Of a DNA stretch of 64,000 nt, positions 1 to 8,269 are shown piece after piece. The translations under genes were made by a program, and so were the position numbers. This stretch comes from Paenibacillus sp. ACRRY (GTDB taxonomy: Bacteria > Bacillota > Bacilli > Paenibacillales > Paenibacillaceae). Below the pieces are notes generated by a model. That model had not been told where the DNA came from and did not search any database. It saw nothing but the letters and a program-made list of their open reading frames with translations. Location: assembly GCF_022346995.1 (NCBI RefSeq), contig NZ_JAKRNM010000013.1, forward strand, positions 39,234-103,233, read 5' to 3'. Position 1 is the stretch's first letter, and every line of letters starts with the position of its first letter.

Positions 1-1873
1 ACTGTCGATTCATATCCTCAGGGTAGTGATATTCCGTATCTCCACTAGCCCATACCACCAATGCACTATTGGCGAGGTCTGCCCGATTCCACGTGCTCCC
101 CCCAGAAGTGGAGTTGCTGCCTTTTATTTTGCCGGAGTAAATCCATCGTAGCAAGTCGGCATGTGCTCCCGCTATTCGGGGGGACTGCAAACTGGACCTG
201 ATTCTTCCAGCCAGTGCAGATGCGGTAATGCTTCCTTCTGCTTGAGTGCTATGTGTGTTTAACATGTGCCCCCAGCTTTTTTCCGACCTTCGGCTAAGGA
301 GGGTACGCATTACTCCTCTTGGCAAGCGGGAAATCCACCGCAGCATGTTTGGATTCGTATTGTGAGCAACGGGCTGAAGCAAGCCAAGACGGATATCCGT
401 TCGTCCGCTGTGCTGCAACGCCGCGGATGCAATCGCAGCACCTATAGAATGGCCTACCAGCTTCATCGGACCTTCAAACTCGCCAATGGCTGCAAGCAGT
501 TCATCCACCTGTCCATCAAAAGCCTCCTTCCCTTGGTGCACAGCCGAACGTCCGAACCCTGCCAGATCGACGATCCAAACCGGATTTCCAGTCAGCTGAT
601 GGAGCTGCTCTCCCAAAGGAAGCATTTCATCCGCACAATTCAGCATTCCATGCACAATCAGCCACGGTTCACCTTCTCCCTTCCAGCCAAGCGCTGCCAA
701 GTTCCCTATCCGGGTTCGGGTCCAACCGGAAGACAGATTTTCATAAGGTTGAAGGCTCAATCGATAATCCAGATCCGCCGTAACTGAAGGAAGCTGCTCC
801 CGGATATCGGGCCATGTTTGACCCATGCGTTTAAATAAATCTTCCGTCTCTTCCACATGCCATATTCTGTCTGTAATAAAGGAAACCGATTCCGCAGGGA
901 CACCGCTGATCCGCGCCCCTCCTGATCTCATTGCGAATTGCATCCAGGATAAGGGTACAGCCCATTTGGGCCTCGGCACATCCAGCTGATTCGCAAGAAG
1001 ATGAAGAAGTTCCTTCATGTTGGGACTGGCTTCCTTACGTGCCAGAAGCGGATAGGTCCCGCCTGTTGGGACCGCCTCTTTGGTCAAGAAGACTAGCGTC
1101 CGCCCAACCACATCATTCTCCACTAGCGGTAACCAATAAGACGAACCTCCGGGTACAACCGGCATAAGCCTTTTTTGCATCGCCTGGATGAGTAGACCTA
1201 TACCCCCTGTTTGCTCAGTCTCACCTGTGGGGCGCGGTCCAACGACTGTGCTTGGGTTTACAACGGACAATGGATATTGATTTTTTTCAGCATGTTCACG
1301 GAGGTACAGATCGGCGTGGAACTTCATTTCTTCATATGCACTTTCATTCGGCGCCACTTTGCCAGTGGGTACGTTTTCTCCTTTCTCATTACGCAGGCCA
1401 TAGGGACTCATGAATCCAACCACGTGGATGAAATGCTTCAGACCTCTTATCTGCTGAATCTCTTCAGCCAGCCCGGCAATCTCTCGCGCTCCATTCATGA
1501 ATATCTGTTCCGCGACGCTGCGCTCCAAGGTGACGTCCATCGTTCCTCCAGCATGAATAATGACGTCTGCTTCCAGCACCCGCCTACGATCCGCTGCAGT
1601 AAGACCCAGTCCCTTCACCGACAAGTCTCCTTGCACAAAAGTAATTCTGCTGAAATCCGTTATTCCGTATGAAGTCAGGCCTTGTCTGGCTTTGGATTCA
1701 GAACGAACAAGCAGCAATAATTGTAGATCTTCATCGACCAGCTGCTTTACTGCCTCCTTGCCGATAAATCCGGTGCTACCTGTCATAAAAATAATGGATT
1801 CAGCTCTTGAGTTCACCTTATGGGTATGCACCGGGTCATTTGCTTTTAAGTATGTAGAATTAACGTTCATCAT
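1..1873 (-). CDS. SDR reductase / alpha-beta hydrolase fusion, partial (cut by left edge)
   Basis: About 624 codons are visible and the frame is still open at base 1. I translated from the start to beyond the nucleophile elbow (about base 420) without a frameshift. The N-terminal half is an extended short-chain dehydrogenase: TGSTGFIG nucleotide-binding loop at residues 31-38 and a YEEMK (Y-x3-K) catalytic pair at about 180-184. The C-terminal half is an alpha/beta hydrolase: an HG oxyanion motif near residue 408 and a GHSIG nucleophile elbow with Ser at about 476. The start is the second ATG after AGGAGG; an ATG 4 bp upstream is out of frame and stops after five codons. The gene lies 57 bp downstream of a TetR gene on the same strand, with an operator-like palindrome between them. 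Substrate is unknown; an acyl or ketone substrate reduced and then hydrolysed is an inference from the domain pair. Confidence 0.85.
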   Translation of the reverse strand, partial: MMNVNSTYLKANDPVHTHKVNSRAESIIFMTGSTGFIGKEAVKQLVDEDLQLLLLVRSESKARQGLTSYGITDFSRITFVQGDLSVKGLGLTAADRRRVLEADVIIHAGGTMDVTLERSVAEQIFMNGAREIAGLAEEIQQIRGLKHFIHVVGFMSPYGLRNEKGENVPTGKVAPNESAYEEMKFHADLYLREHAEKNQYPLSVVNPSTVVGPRPTGETEQTGGIGLLIQAMQKRLMPVVPGGSSYWLPLVENDVVGRTLVFLTKEAVPTGGTYPLLARKEASPNMKELLHLLANQLDVPRPKWAVPLSWMQFAMRSGGARISGVPAESVSFITDRIWHVEETEDLFKRMGQTWPDIREQLPSVTADLDYRLSLQPYENLSSGWTRTRIGNLAALGWKGEGEPWLIVHGMLNCADEMLPLGEQLHQLTGNPVWIVDLAGFGRSAVHQGKEAFDGQVDELLAAIGEFEGPMKLVGHSIGAAIASAALQHSGRTDIRLGLLQPVAHNTNPNMLRWISRLPRGVMRTLLSRRSEKSWGHMLNTHSTQAEGSITASALAGRIRSSLQSPRIAGAHADLLRWIYSGKIKGSNSTSGGSTWNRADLANSALVVWASGDTEYHYPEDMNRQ

Positions 1874-1888
1874 TCATTCCTCCTAATT

Positions 1889-1906
1889 AGAACTACATAG
1901 TACTAA
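1889..1906. promoter_or_regulatory. Candidate TetR operator upstream of the SDR-hydrolase gene
   Basis: An 18-bp sequence (AGAACTACATAGTACTAA) differs at one base from the copy at 2556-2573. It lies 15 bp before the SDR-hydrolase start, between that gene and the TetR gene. The core ACTAYATAGT is palindromic. Reading it as a TetR operator is inference from the duplicate sites around the regulator. Confidence 0.65.
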
Positions 1907-1930
1907 TCAATTCCAAAAAAAGAGCTTCGC

Positions 1931-2551
1931 TTAACGAAGCATCTGACAAAATGTACGTGCGGATTGTTCTATAATCCCGGTATCCCGTGCAGTCTCAGCC
2001 AGAACCAGTGATCCTTCCAATGCTGCGACAAACAGTGAAGAAACCGACCCTGAATCCATGCCTTCACGGAATTCTCCACTGTCCACTCCCTGCTGAAACA
2101 GCTTCTCGATCATGGGCTGCAATTCCCGGAAGAATCGGGAGATACTGGCCTTGACGTCAGGGGCACTCGCGGGTGTCTGCATATAGAGCGTTATAAAAGG
2201 ACAACTGCCTTCGTAATTTCGCCCTTCAATCCCTGCCGACAACGTGGCTATAAACGAGTTAACGCGCTCTTCAACGCTTCTTTCCCGCTGACTGAGTAAT
2301 ATATAGACTTGTGACTCATACTGAGCGATCCAGTATTGCACCACTGCCTGAAGCAGTTCCTCCTTATTTTTAAAATGATAATAAATATTGGACTTGGACA
2401 CCCCACTCGCCCGCACGACTTCATCCATGCTGACATAGCTGTATCCCTGACGTAAAAATAACTGGGCTGCCACTTCGACCGCCTTGGTCCGGTTAACCGG
2501 ATTGGCACTTCTCGGTTTGGCAGAACCCGAGCTTGGTGTTTGATTGGTCAT
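1931..2551 (-). CDS. TetR/AcrR family transcriptional regulator (LmrA/YxaF-like)
   Basis: This 206-residue one-domain repressor has an N-terminal helix-turn-helix at about residues 25-70 (VSMDEVVRASGVSKSNIYYHF, of which SKSNIYYHF is the recognition-helix signature). The C-terminal ligand domain contains a GSCPFITLYMQT segment resembling the LmrA/YxaF type of TetR. It is co-directional with the SDR-hydrolase gene 57 bp downstream. Both genes are preceded by nearly identical palindromes, which suggests autoregulation and control of the downstream gene. No Shine-Dalgarno sequence precedes the ATG, because the palindrome ends 4 bp before it; the message may be leaderless or poorly translated. Confidence 0.9.
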   Translation of the reverse strand: MTNQTPSSGSAKPRSANPVNRTKAVEVAAQLFLRQGYSYVSMDEVVRASGVSKSNIYYHFKNKEELLQAVVQYWIAQYESQVYILLSQRERSVEERVNSFIATLSAGIEGRNYEGSCPFITLYMQTPASAPDVKASISRFFRELQPMIEKLFQQGVDSGEFREGMDSGSVSSLFVAALEGSLVLAETARDTGIIEQSARTFCQMLR

Positions 2552-2555
2552 ATAT

Positions 2556-2573
2556 AGAACTATATAGTACTAA
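2556..2573. promoter_or_regulatory. Candidate TetR operator overlapping the TetR gene's own start
   Basis: AGAACTATATAGTACTAA is the near-twin of the site at 1889-1906. It contains a perfect 10-bp palindrome, ACTATATAGT. Extended by one base to TAGAACTATATAGTACTA it is symmetric except for one base pair. It ends 4 bp from the TetR ATG, where a ribosome site would normally lie. Confidence 0.65.
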
Positions 2574-2622
2574 ATACTTCGTTGCAAGTTTTCTTTTTAC
2601 AGAATAGGACACGAGCCATGAC

Positions 2623-2898
2623 TTATACACAGCTCTCATCCATATGTAGACACTTATGCACAGCGGATATCCACATATAGTATTCAGAACTGGGTTAATG
2701 TTTCAGTTTAACGCTTCATAATCACTGTTATTATCCACAATTGAAATATAGATAGCCATTTTATCCTTTCAGGAGGGTTCTTAACATAAAAAATAGGCCA
2801 ACCAGAACGATATTCTGGCTGACCTATTGATTGAGTCATTGTAGTTAAGATTGCTGAACAGGATTAGATCGCCTGTGGATATTGTTATCTGTGGATAA
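2623..2898. other. Cluster of DnaA boxes in a gene-free interval
   Basis: The 387-bp interval 2574-2960 has no gene. It contains perfect TTATNCACA boxes at 2623-2631 (TTATACACA), 2654-2662 (TTATGCACA), 2731-2739 (TTATCCACA) and 2890-2898 (TGTGGATAA, reverse strand). One-mismatch copies lie at 2667-2675 and 2874-2882. Box density like this is typical of oriC or of the DnaA-box clusters outside oriC known in Bacillus subtilis. There is no dnaA, dnaN or other replication gene nearby, so a non-origin cluster that titrates DnaA is the better reading. The boxes are seen directly; the role is inference. Confidence 0.7.
2785..2828 (-). terminator. Intrinsic terminator of the sugar ABC operon
   Basis: On the minus strand an imperfect stem of about 16 bp (2792-2828, AATAGG...CCTATT arms) is followed by a run of U. 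It lies 132 bp beyond the stop of the sugar-binding protein gene. Confidence 0.75.
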
Positions 2899-2960
2899 CA
2901 TTTGGTGATACTGGCCCACTTCCTGGGTTCAACTCACGCATAAACGTCATTTCGGGATTT

Positions 2961-4262
2961 TTACTTTTTCAGACTGTCCCAGTTTTGCTGCAAGGCATCA
3001 AGTAATCCTGCTTTATCCGATTTGCCTGCAACATATGCCTGGATGGTGCTGCCGTATTCCTGTGGAACGCCTTCCGGGAAGCGGTTGAAGTTCCAGCTTA
3101 ACGTTTTGTTTTCCTGACTGTACTTCATGATCTCTGTCGCCAGATCGCCCAGATCCTCTTCCGACGCCTGAATGGAGCTGAACGCCGGGATAAATTTGAA
3201 CTCCTTGGTCATGTACTGTTTCCCGATATCCGATGTTACGAGCCATTCCAGGAATTCCTTCGCTTCTGGCTTCACTTGCGAGTTTTTGTTCACGACCCAA
3301 TAGTTCGGTACGCCGACAAACAATTTGTCATTCGGTTCATTCGTAATTGGCATTGGCAGAATACCAAGATTCAGATCAGGGTTGATTCCATCAATCTGCA
3401 CTTGAGTCCAGTTCCCTTGCTGCATCATCGCTGCTTCCCCACTTGCAAACAGGGTTACCTGTGTATTGTAGTCGGTAGTAAGCGGGTTTTTGTTGCTGTA
3501 TTTCAGCGTTAAATCAAGCAGGTTCATCCAATCTGTGAACACTTGGTTGCCGGGAATTTTCTCTGTACCTTCGTTCAGGCCTTGAATGAATTTTACCGGA
3601 TCTGCCTGATTCGCAAATGCCACGTTTACGTTATGGTTACCGAGCACCCACCACTCCTGATATCCGTTCGAAAACGGTGTAATGCCGGCTGCCTGAAGTT
3701 TCTGAGCTGCCTGATCCAATTGTTCCAATGTTGTTGGAATTTCAGTAATGCCTGCCTTTTCAAAAAGGTCTTTGTTATAAATGAATCCGTAGCCTTCCAG
3801 TGCCAGCGGCTGTCCATAGAGTTTACCGTCTTTGGTCATTGGCTCTTTGGCTACCTCAAGCACGTCCTTCGTCCAAGCTTCACCTGACAGGTCTTCCAGA
3901 TACTCAAGCCAAGTGTCCAGTTCGCGGTATCCGCCAACGTTGAAAATGTCCGGCTGTTCGCCTGCAGCAAACTTAGCTTTCAGTGCTGCACCGTAGTCAC
4001 TGCCGCCACCAACCGTTTGAATGTCCAGCTTGATACCCGGATGTGAGGATTCATATTCCGCCTTAAGGCGGTTAAGCGCTTCCGCAATTTCAACTTTGAA
4101 TTGAAAGATTTTAATGGTTTTGTCCCCTGCAGCAGCCTCTCCTCCGCCCGTTTGAGCATCGGTATTCACCGGACTGCCGCTTTTGTCCCCGTTGCCACAA
4201 CCTGCGAGCATTACCGAAAAAGCAATCAGCATGAGCAACGTCAACTTTGTCATTCTTTTCAT
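2961..4262 (-). CDS. Sugar ABC transporter substrate-binding lipoprotein (CUT1)
   Basis: This 433-residue extracellular solute-binding protein family 1 member captures a carbohydrate for a CUT1 importer. A lipoprotein signal peptide ends in the lipobox LAGC (about residues 19-22), so the mature protein is anchored to the outer face of the membrane. The body has the family's pattern, for example GYGFIYNKDLFEKAG and a C-terminal AYVAGK segment. It is the last gene of an operon with two permeases, separated from the second permease by 310 bp containing hairpins. The sugar cannot be named from sequence. No ATPase gene is present, so a shared MsmX-type ATPase elsewhere is expected from known Bacillus CUT1 systems. 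Confidence 0.9.
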   Translation of the reverse strand: MKRMTKLTLLMLIAFSVMLAGCGNGDKSGSPVNTDAQTGGGEAAAGDKTIKIFQFKVEIAEALNRLKAEYESSHPGIKLDIQTVGGGSDYGAALKAKFAAGEQPDIFNVGGYRELDTWLEYLEDLSGEAWTKDVLEVAKEPMTKDGKLYGQPLALEGYGFIYNKDLFEKAGITEIPTTLEQLDQAAQKLQAAGITPFSNGYQEWWVLGNHNVNVAFANQADPVKFIQGLNEGTEKIPGNQVFTDWMNLLDLTLKYSNKNPLTTDYNTQVTLFASGEAAMMQQGNWTQVQIDGINPDLNLGILPMPITNEPNDKLFVGVPNYWVVNKNSQVKPEAKEFLEWLVTSDIGKQYMTKEFKFIPAFSSIQASEEDLGDLATEIMKYSQENKTLSWNFNRFPEGVPQEYGSTIQAYVAGKSDKAGLLDALQQNWDSLKK

Positions 4263-4480
4263 ACATACACTCTCCCTATAGTAGTTTCTGTTTGGCCGCT
4301 TCCTTACTCTTCATTTCATAATGTTCTCTTCTTGACCCTTGTCTTTCATAGCTTTTCTTACTTACGCTTGCCTCCGAAAAGGTGCCCAAGCCATGCGTGT
4401 GCCTTCTCCCCTGCACCTCCATGCGAGGTGGAGCGGAGGGAGCATGATGCGACGGAGAAGCGGAGCGTTCGCCTTTGATA

Positions 4481-4520
4481 CCCGGTGGCTTCCTTGTCTC
4501 AATTCATCCTGGCCACCGGG
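4481..4520 (-). promoter_or_regulatory. Intercistronic hairpin between permease and binding-protein genes
   Basis: Perfect 9-bp arms (CCCGGTGGC and GCCACCGGG) enclose a 22-nt loop within the 310-bp gap 4263-4572. A second small stem (CACCTC/GAGGTG) lies nearer the binding-protein start, around 4418-4436. No U tract follows the first stem, so it looks like an mRNA stability or processing element rather than a terminator. Confidence 0.5.
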
Positions 4521-4572
4521 GAGCAACAGCGATCGAAAGCGCACATACTCCCGGAGCGGCCTACACTCGCCC

Positions 4573-5409
4573 TCACCCCTTAACTGATCCAGCGGTAATG
4601 CCCTGAATAATGTACTTCTGCATCAGCAGGAAGAAGATAATGATTGGCATGATGCCCAGCACCAGGGCAGGCAATGCCAGATCCCATTGCTTCGTATATT
4701 GACCGAATAGCGCAAAGGTCGCAATCGGGATCGTACGCAGGTTGGAGCTTTGCAAGATTAGGGATGGAAGCAGATAGTCATTCCAGATCCAGAGGGTATT
4801 CAGGATAATGACCGTGACATACATCGGCTTCATCAGCGGGAACACAATCCGGAAGAATACCCCGTATACAGAGCTGCCATCCACCCGGGCGGCTTCTTCG
4901 ATCTCAACCGGGACCGATTTAACGAAACCATGGAACAGGAACACCGACATGGGTGCACCAAATCCGAGATAACAGATGATTAATCCGCCCAGACTGTCGA
5001 TCAGCCCAAGATTACTGGTTACCGTAACAAGCGGAATCATGATAGACTGAAACGGAATCACCATGGCGGCAATGAACATGCCGAACAGAACCCGGTTGAA
5101 GCGCGTATCACTGCGAACCATTCGGTATGCAGCCATGGAGCTGATCAGTACAAGCAGCAGGTTGCTGACCACCGTAACGATAAGTGAATTCATCAGTGCC
5201 GAAGGGAATTGGATTTTCTCCCAAGCGTTTGCATAGTTGCCCCATTGAAAGACTTCCGGCCATGCCGCTGAGTTCGTGAGCAGGTCACCAAATGTTTTGA
5301 CCGAATTGACAAACAGGAAGTAGAACGGAACCAGGAACAGGAGTCCAATCAGTACCATAATGATCTCGGTTACGATCGTACTGAAGCGGTAGTTTTTCGT
5401 CGTTTCCAT
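4573..5409 (-). CDS. Sugar ABC transporter permease, MalG-type
   Basis: This 278-residue inner-membrane permease has about six transmembrane segments. The cytoplasmic EAA loop (EEAARVDGSSVYGVFFRIVFP) is the ATPase docking site of the binding-protein-dependent transporter family. Its ATG directly abuts the stop codon of the first permease, so the two are translationally coupled. It ends 310 bp before the binding-protein gene. The short N-terminus and length fit the second, MalG-like subunit of a CUT1 importer. Confidence 0.92.
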   Translation of the reverse strand: METTKNYRFSTIVTEIIMVLIGLLFLVPFYFLFVNSVKTFGDLLTNSAAWPEVFQWGNYANAWEKIQFPSALMNSLIVTVVSNLLLVLISSMAAYRMVRSDTRFNRVLFGMFIAAMVIPFQSIMIPLVTVTSNLGLIDSLGGLIICYLGFGAPMSVFLFHGFVKSVPVEIEEAARVDGSSVYGVFFRIVFPLMKPMYVTVIILNTLWIWNDYLLPSLILQSSNLRTIPIATFALFGQYTKQWDLALPALVLGIMPIIIFFLLMQKYIIQGITAGSVKG

Positions 5410-6291
5410 CTATGCCTCTACCTCCTTGCTCTTCGTCAGACGGACCTGAATCATCGTAATGATCGCAACAATCACGAAGAAGATGAGTGCTTTTGCCGTA
5501 CCAATACCATAACGGTTGTTCACAAATGCCTCGTTGTAAATGTTAAGTGCAACGGACTCCGTCGATCCAAACGGTCCACCTTTGGTCAGTGACAGATTAA
5601 GATCGAACATCTTGAATGACCAGGAGATCGCCAGGAACAGGCAGATCGTTACCCCAGGCATAATGAGCGGTAGAATGATGCTCCGCAGTACCTGCCAGCG
5701 GCTTGCTCCATCAATTTCAGCAGCTTCCAGCAGATCCGGCGACACATTGGTTAGGGACGAGATGTAGATAACCATCAGATACCCTGCGGTCTGCCAGACA
5801 AATACAATGACGATTCCCCAGAAAGCGGTCGGCTCGTCTCCCAGCCAAGGGAGGTTGAAGAAGGACCAGCCGGTCACGTCGCCAACTGCTGAAAACCCTT
5901 TCACAAATATGAACTGCCAGATAAAGCCGAGCAACAGTCCACCAATCACGTTAGGCATAAAAAAGATCGTGCGCAGAATGTTTCTCGTCTTGAGCGGTTT
6001 GGTCAGGAAGTACGCCAGGAAAAAACCAATGATATTGGTCAGTACCACACCGACTACCGTAAAACGGACCGTGAACCAAAACGCTGTTTGGAATTTGGGG
6101 TCATTCGCAAAAATATGCAGGAAGTTGTCGAACCCTACCCAATTGATATTCTCCGACACCCCGTTCCAATCTGTAAAGGAGTAATACATTCCCAGCAGGA
6201 AAGGGACCACGATGATGAGAATAAAAAACACGATGGAGGGACCCACGAACACAAGCTGCTGTAACAGCTGTGAAGATTTGCGATGCTTCAT
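5410..6291 (-). CDS. Sugar ABC transporter permease, MalF-type
   Basis: This 293-residue permease is the first gene of the sugar-transport operon. It has about six membrane segments and an EAA loop (EAAEIDGASRWQVLRSI). The open frame extends further upstream, but the chosen ATG at 6291 has AAGGGGAG about 6 bp before it and begins with the usual cytoplasmic MKHRKSSQ segment; the upstream extension looks like untranslated leader. It diverges from the sensor-kinase gene at 6435, so the 143-bp spacer should carry both promoters and the response-regulator site. Confidence 0.9.
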   Translation of the reverse strand: MKHRKSSQLLQQLVFVGPSIVFFILIIVVPFLLGMYYSFTDWNGVSENINWVGFDNFLHIFANDPKFQTAFWFTVRFTVVGVVLTNIIGFFLAYFLTKPLKTRNILRTIFFMPNVIGGLLLGFIWQFIFVKGFSAVGDVTGWSFFNLPWLGDEPTAFWGIVIVFVWQTAGYLMVIYISSLTNVSPDLLEAAEIDGASRWQVLRSIILPLIMPGVTICLFLAISWSFKMFDLNLSLTKGGPFGSTESVALNIYNEAFVNNRYGIGTAKALIFFVIVAIITMIQVRLTKSKEVEA

Positions 6292-6434
6292 ATCGTTCTC
6301 CCCTTCTATAGATGGATGGAATTGGTCTCTTTTTCTATTAAACCCCAATATTCCGGTTGGAAACACTGACCCTCGTGAACAGTTGGGTGTAAAATATTGT
6401 CCTTTCTTAACCTGCAACCAGAAGGGGTGTCCCG

Positions 6435-8264
6435 ATGTCAAAATACTACAGTATTCGCACCAAATTAATCGCTTTCATGCTCATAGCCACCACGCTTCCC
6501 CTGCTGGCTTCCATCAGCATGACATTCATCCAGACCAAAACAGCCTTGCGCGAGCAGGCCGTTGCCGAGAACAAACGTCTTATCTATCAGGCATCCACCA
6601 ACCTCAACAACTATGTGGATAATGTGGCGCGAGCATCGCTTGCCGTATATAGCGACCCTAATTTCCTGCGGAATCTGGCAAAAATCCCTGGGGATTATCG
6701 CGCTGTAGCCGAGGTGTATACAACGCTGCAGACCATACGCTCAGCTGTACCGGATGTGTTCCAGCTCTATTTGCACTCGTTTGCAGCCAATCAATCCACC
6801 TTAATTATGAGCCCTTTTCCGAAGCGGGAGGAACGAAAACAAGCCTATTCCGACACTCTCCATGGAAAACCAGGGGATGAGAGCCCGGATATATGGGTAG
6901 AATCGGCGCATATGAGTCACACTTACGGATTCAAGGCGGCTTCCGCGGATGATCCTGCACGAACTGTAATTACATTACATCGTGTAATCAAGGATGTTCC
7001 GTCAACCGAACGCCTGGGCGTGCTCGCCATAGACCTGAACATGGATACCATTGCGGCGATCTGCAGCAGGCTGTACGATCCAGAGAAGGAACAGATCTAT
7101 GTCGTGGATGGTCAGAATCAGATCATATACCAAGGCCGTTCTGAAGTCAGTGGAACAGATCAATTAAGGCAGGAAGCATCCAGGGAGCTGGATGCAGCAC
7201 GAACCGGAACGGGAACAAGCCGCACCGCTGCAGGACATTTTGAACAAGAGCATTCCATGTATGTCTATCAACAGATGGGCAGCACCTTTGCCGACTGGAC
7301 GATCATTAAACAAATTCCGAATGAGACGCTGTATGCCAGGGCTACCACACTGACATGGAATAATGCCATGATTGCCATTGCTGCGCTTCTGCTCGTTATC
7401 GTAGCTACCCTGTTCATCTCGATCCGCATCACCGGACCACTCAAACAGTTAATGCGGTATATGAACCAGATTCAGGCGGGACGTCTGCATGTGGATATTC
7501 GGCTTAAGAGCCGGGATGAAATCGGAGTACTTGCGCGACATTTTCGGGATATGATGGATACGGTAAACAACCTGATTTTGCGAGAATACCGACTGGAAAT
7601 TGCCAATAAAACCAACCAGCTCAAAGCATTGCAGGCTCAGATCCATCCACATTTTTTATACAATACGCTGCAATCCATAGGCACACTCGCCCTTCAGCAT
7701 CAAGGGCAGCGAGTGTACGTGCTCCTCTCTTCCCTCTCCAAAATGCTGCGTTACAGCATGCGGGACCAAACGCGTGTCACCTTGCGGGAGGAAGCCGAGC
7801 ATGCACGGTTGTTTCTGGAACTTCAACAGGAGCGGTTTGGTGACCGCCTGGAGGTACAGCTTGATTTTGCCGAAGATACATTACGCACCGAACTGCCCAG
7901 AATGACCCTGCAGCCATTGATTGAGAATTATTTCAAGCACGGAGCGGATGTACAGCCCGGTAAAGGCTTCATTCGAATTAGCAGTCGCAGGACATCTGAC
8001 CACTGGATTGAAATTCAACTGGAGAATAACGGACCTCCCATACCAGAGGAGAAGTTGTCCGAGATTCAGGAATGGCTAAGGCTGGTTCACACCTCTTCCG
8101 GACTTGCTGCTCAAGATTCCGATCCATCGGAATCGATCGGCCTTCGGAATGTGATGCGCAGGCTCCAACTGAACTCGCCGCCAGAGCATACAGCTATGTT
8201 GGAGATCAGCAACCTGGAACCAAACGGCGTCATGATTAAGCTCAACATTTACGCGGGGGAGTGA
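6435..8264 (+). CDS. Sensor histidine kinase, YesM type
   Basis: This 609-residue membrane kinase has a transmembrane helix near the N-terminus, a large extracellular sensor region, a second helix at about residues 310-335, a HAMP linker, and a His_kinase domain of the LytS/YesM class. The phospho-acceptor box QIHPHFLYN lies at about residues 403-411 and the ATP-binding N-box is LQPLIENYFKHG. The response regulator follows with a 4-codon-scale junction. It is divergent from a CUT1 transporter; in Paenibacillus and Bacillus, such pairs commonly sense an extracellular saccharide and switch on the neighbouring transporter. The ligand is unknown. Confidence 0.93.
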   Translation: MSKYYSIRTKLIAFMLIATTLPLLASISMTFIQTKTALREQAVAENKRLIYQASTNLNNYVDNVARASLAVYSDPNFLRNLAKIPGDYRAVAEVYTTLQTIRSAVPDVFQLYLHSFAANQSTLIMSPFPKREERKQAYSDTLHGKPGDESPDIWVESAHMSHTYGFKAASADDPARTVITLHRVIKDVPSTERLGVLAIDLNMDTIAAICSRLYDPEKEQIYVVDGQNQIIYQGRSEVSGTDQLRQEASRELDAARTGTGTSRTAAGHFEQEHSMYVYQQMGSTFADWTIIKQIPNETLYARATTLTWNNAMIAIAALLLVIVATLFISIRITGPLKQLMRYMNQIQAGRLHVDIRLKSRDEIGVLARHFRDMMDTVNNLILREYRLEIANKTNQLKALQAQIHPHFLYNTLQSIGTLALQHQGQRVYVLLSSLSKMLRYSMRDQTRVTLREEAEHARLFLELQQERFGDRLEVQLDFAEDTLRTELPRMTLQPLIENYFKHGADVQPGKGFIRISSRRTSDHWIEIQLENNGPPIPEEKLSEIQEWLRLVHTSSGLAAQDSDPSESIGLRNVMRRLQLNSPPEHTAMLEISNLEPNGVMIKLNIYAGE

Positions 8265-8269
8265 ACAAC

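Noticed and set aside
1..1873. A frameshift or two separate genes in the SDR/hydrolase frame
   Set aside because: Codon-by-codon reading of the reverse strand from 1873 through the GHSIG motif stays open and protein-like, with no stop or break.
2574..2960. Chromosomal replication origin
   Set aside because: Despite the DnaA boxes there are no dnaA, dnaN, recF or gyr genes, and no A+T-rich unwinding element or 13-mer array is evident.
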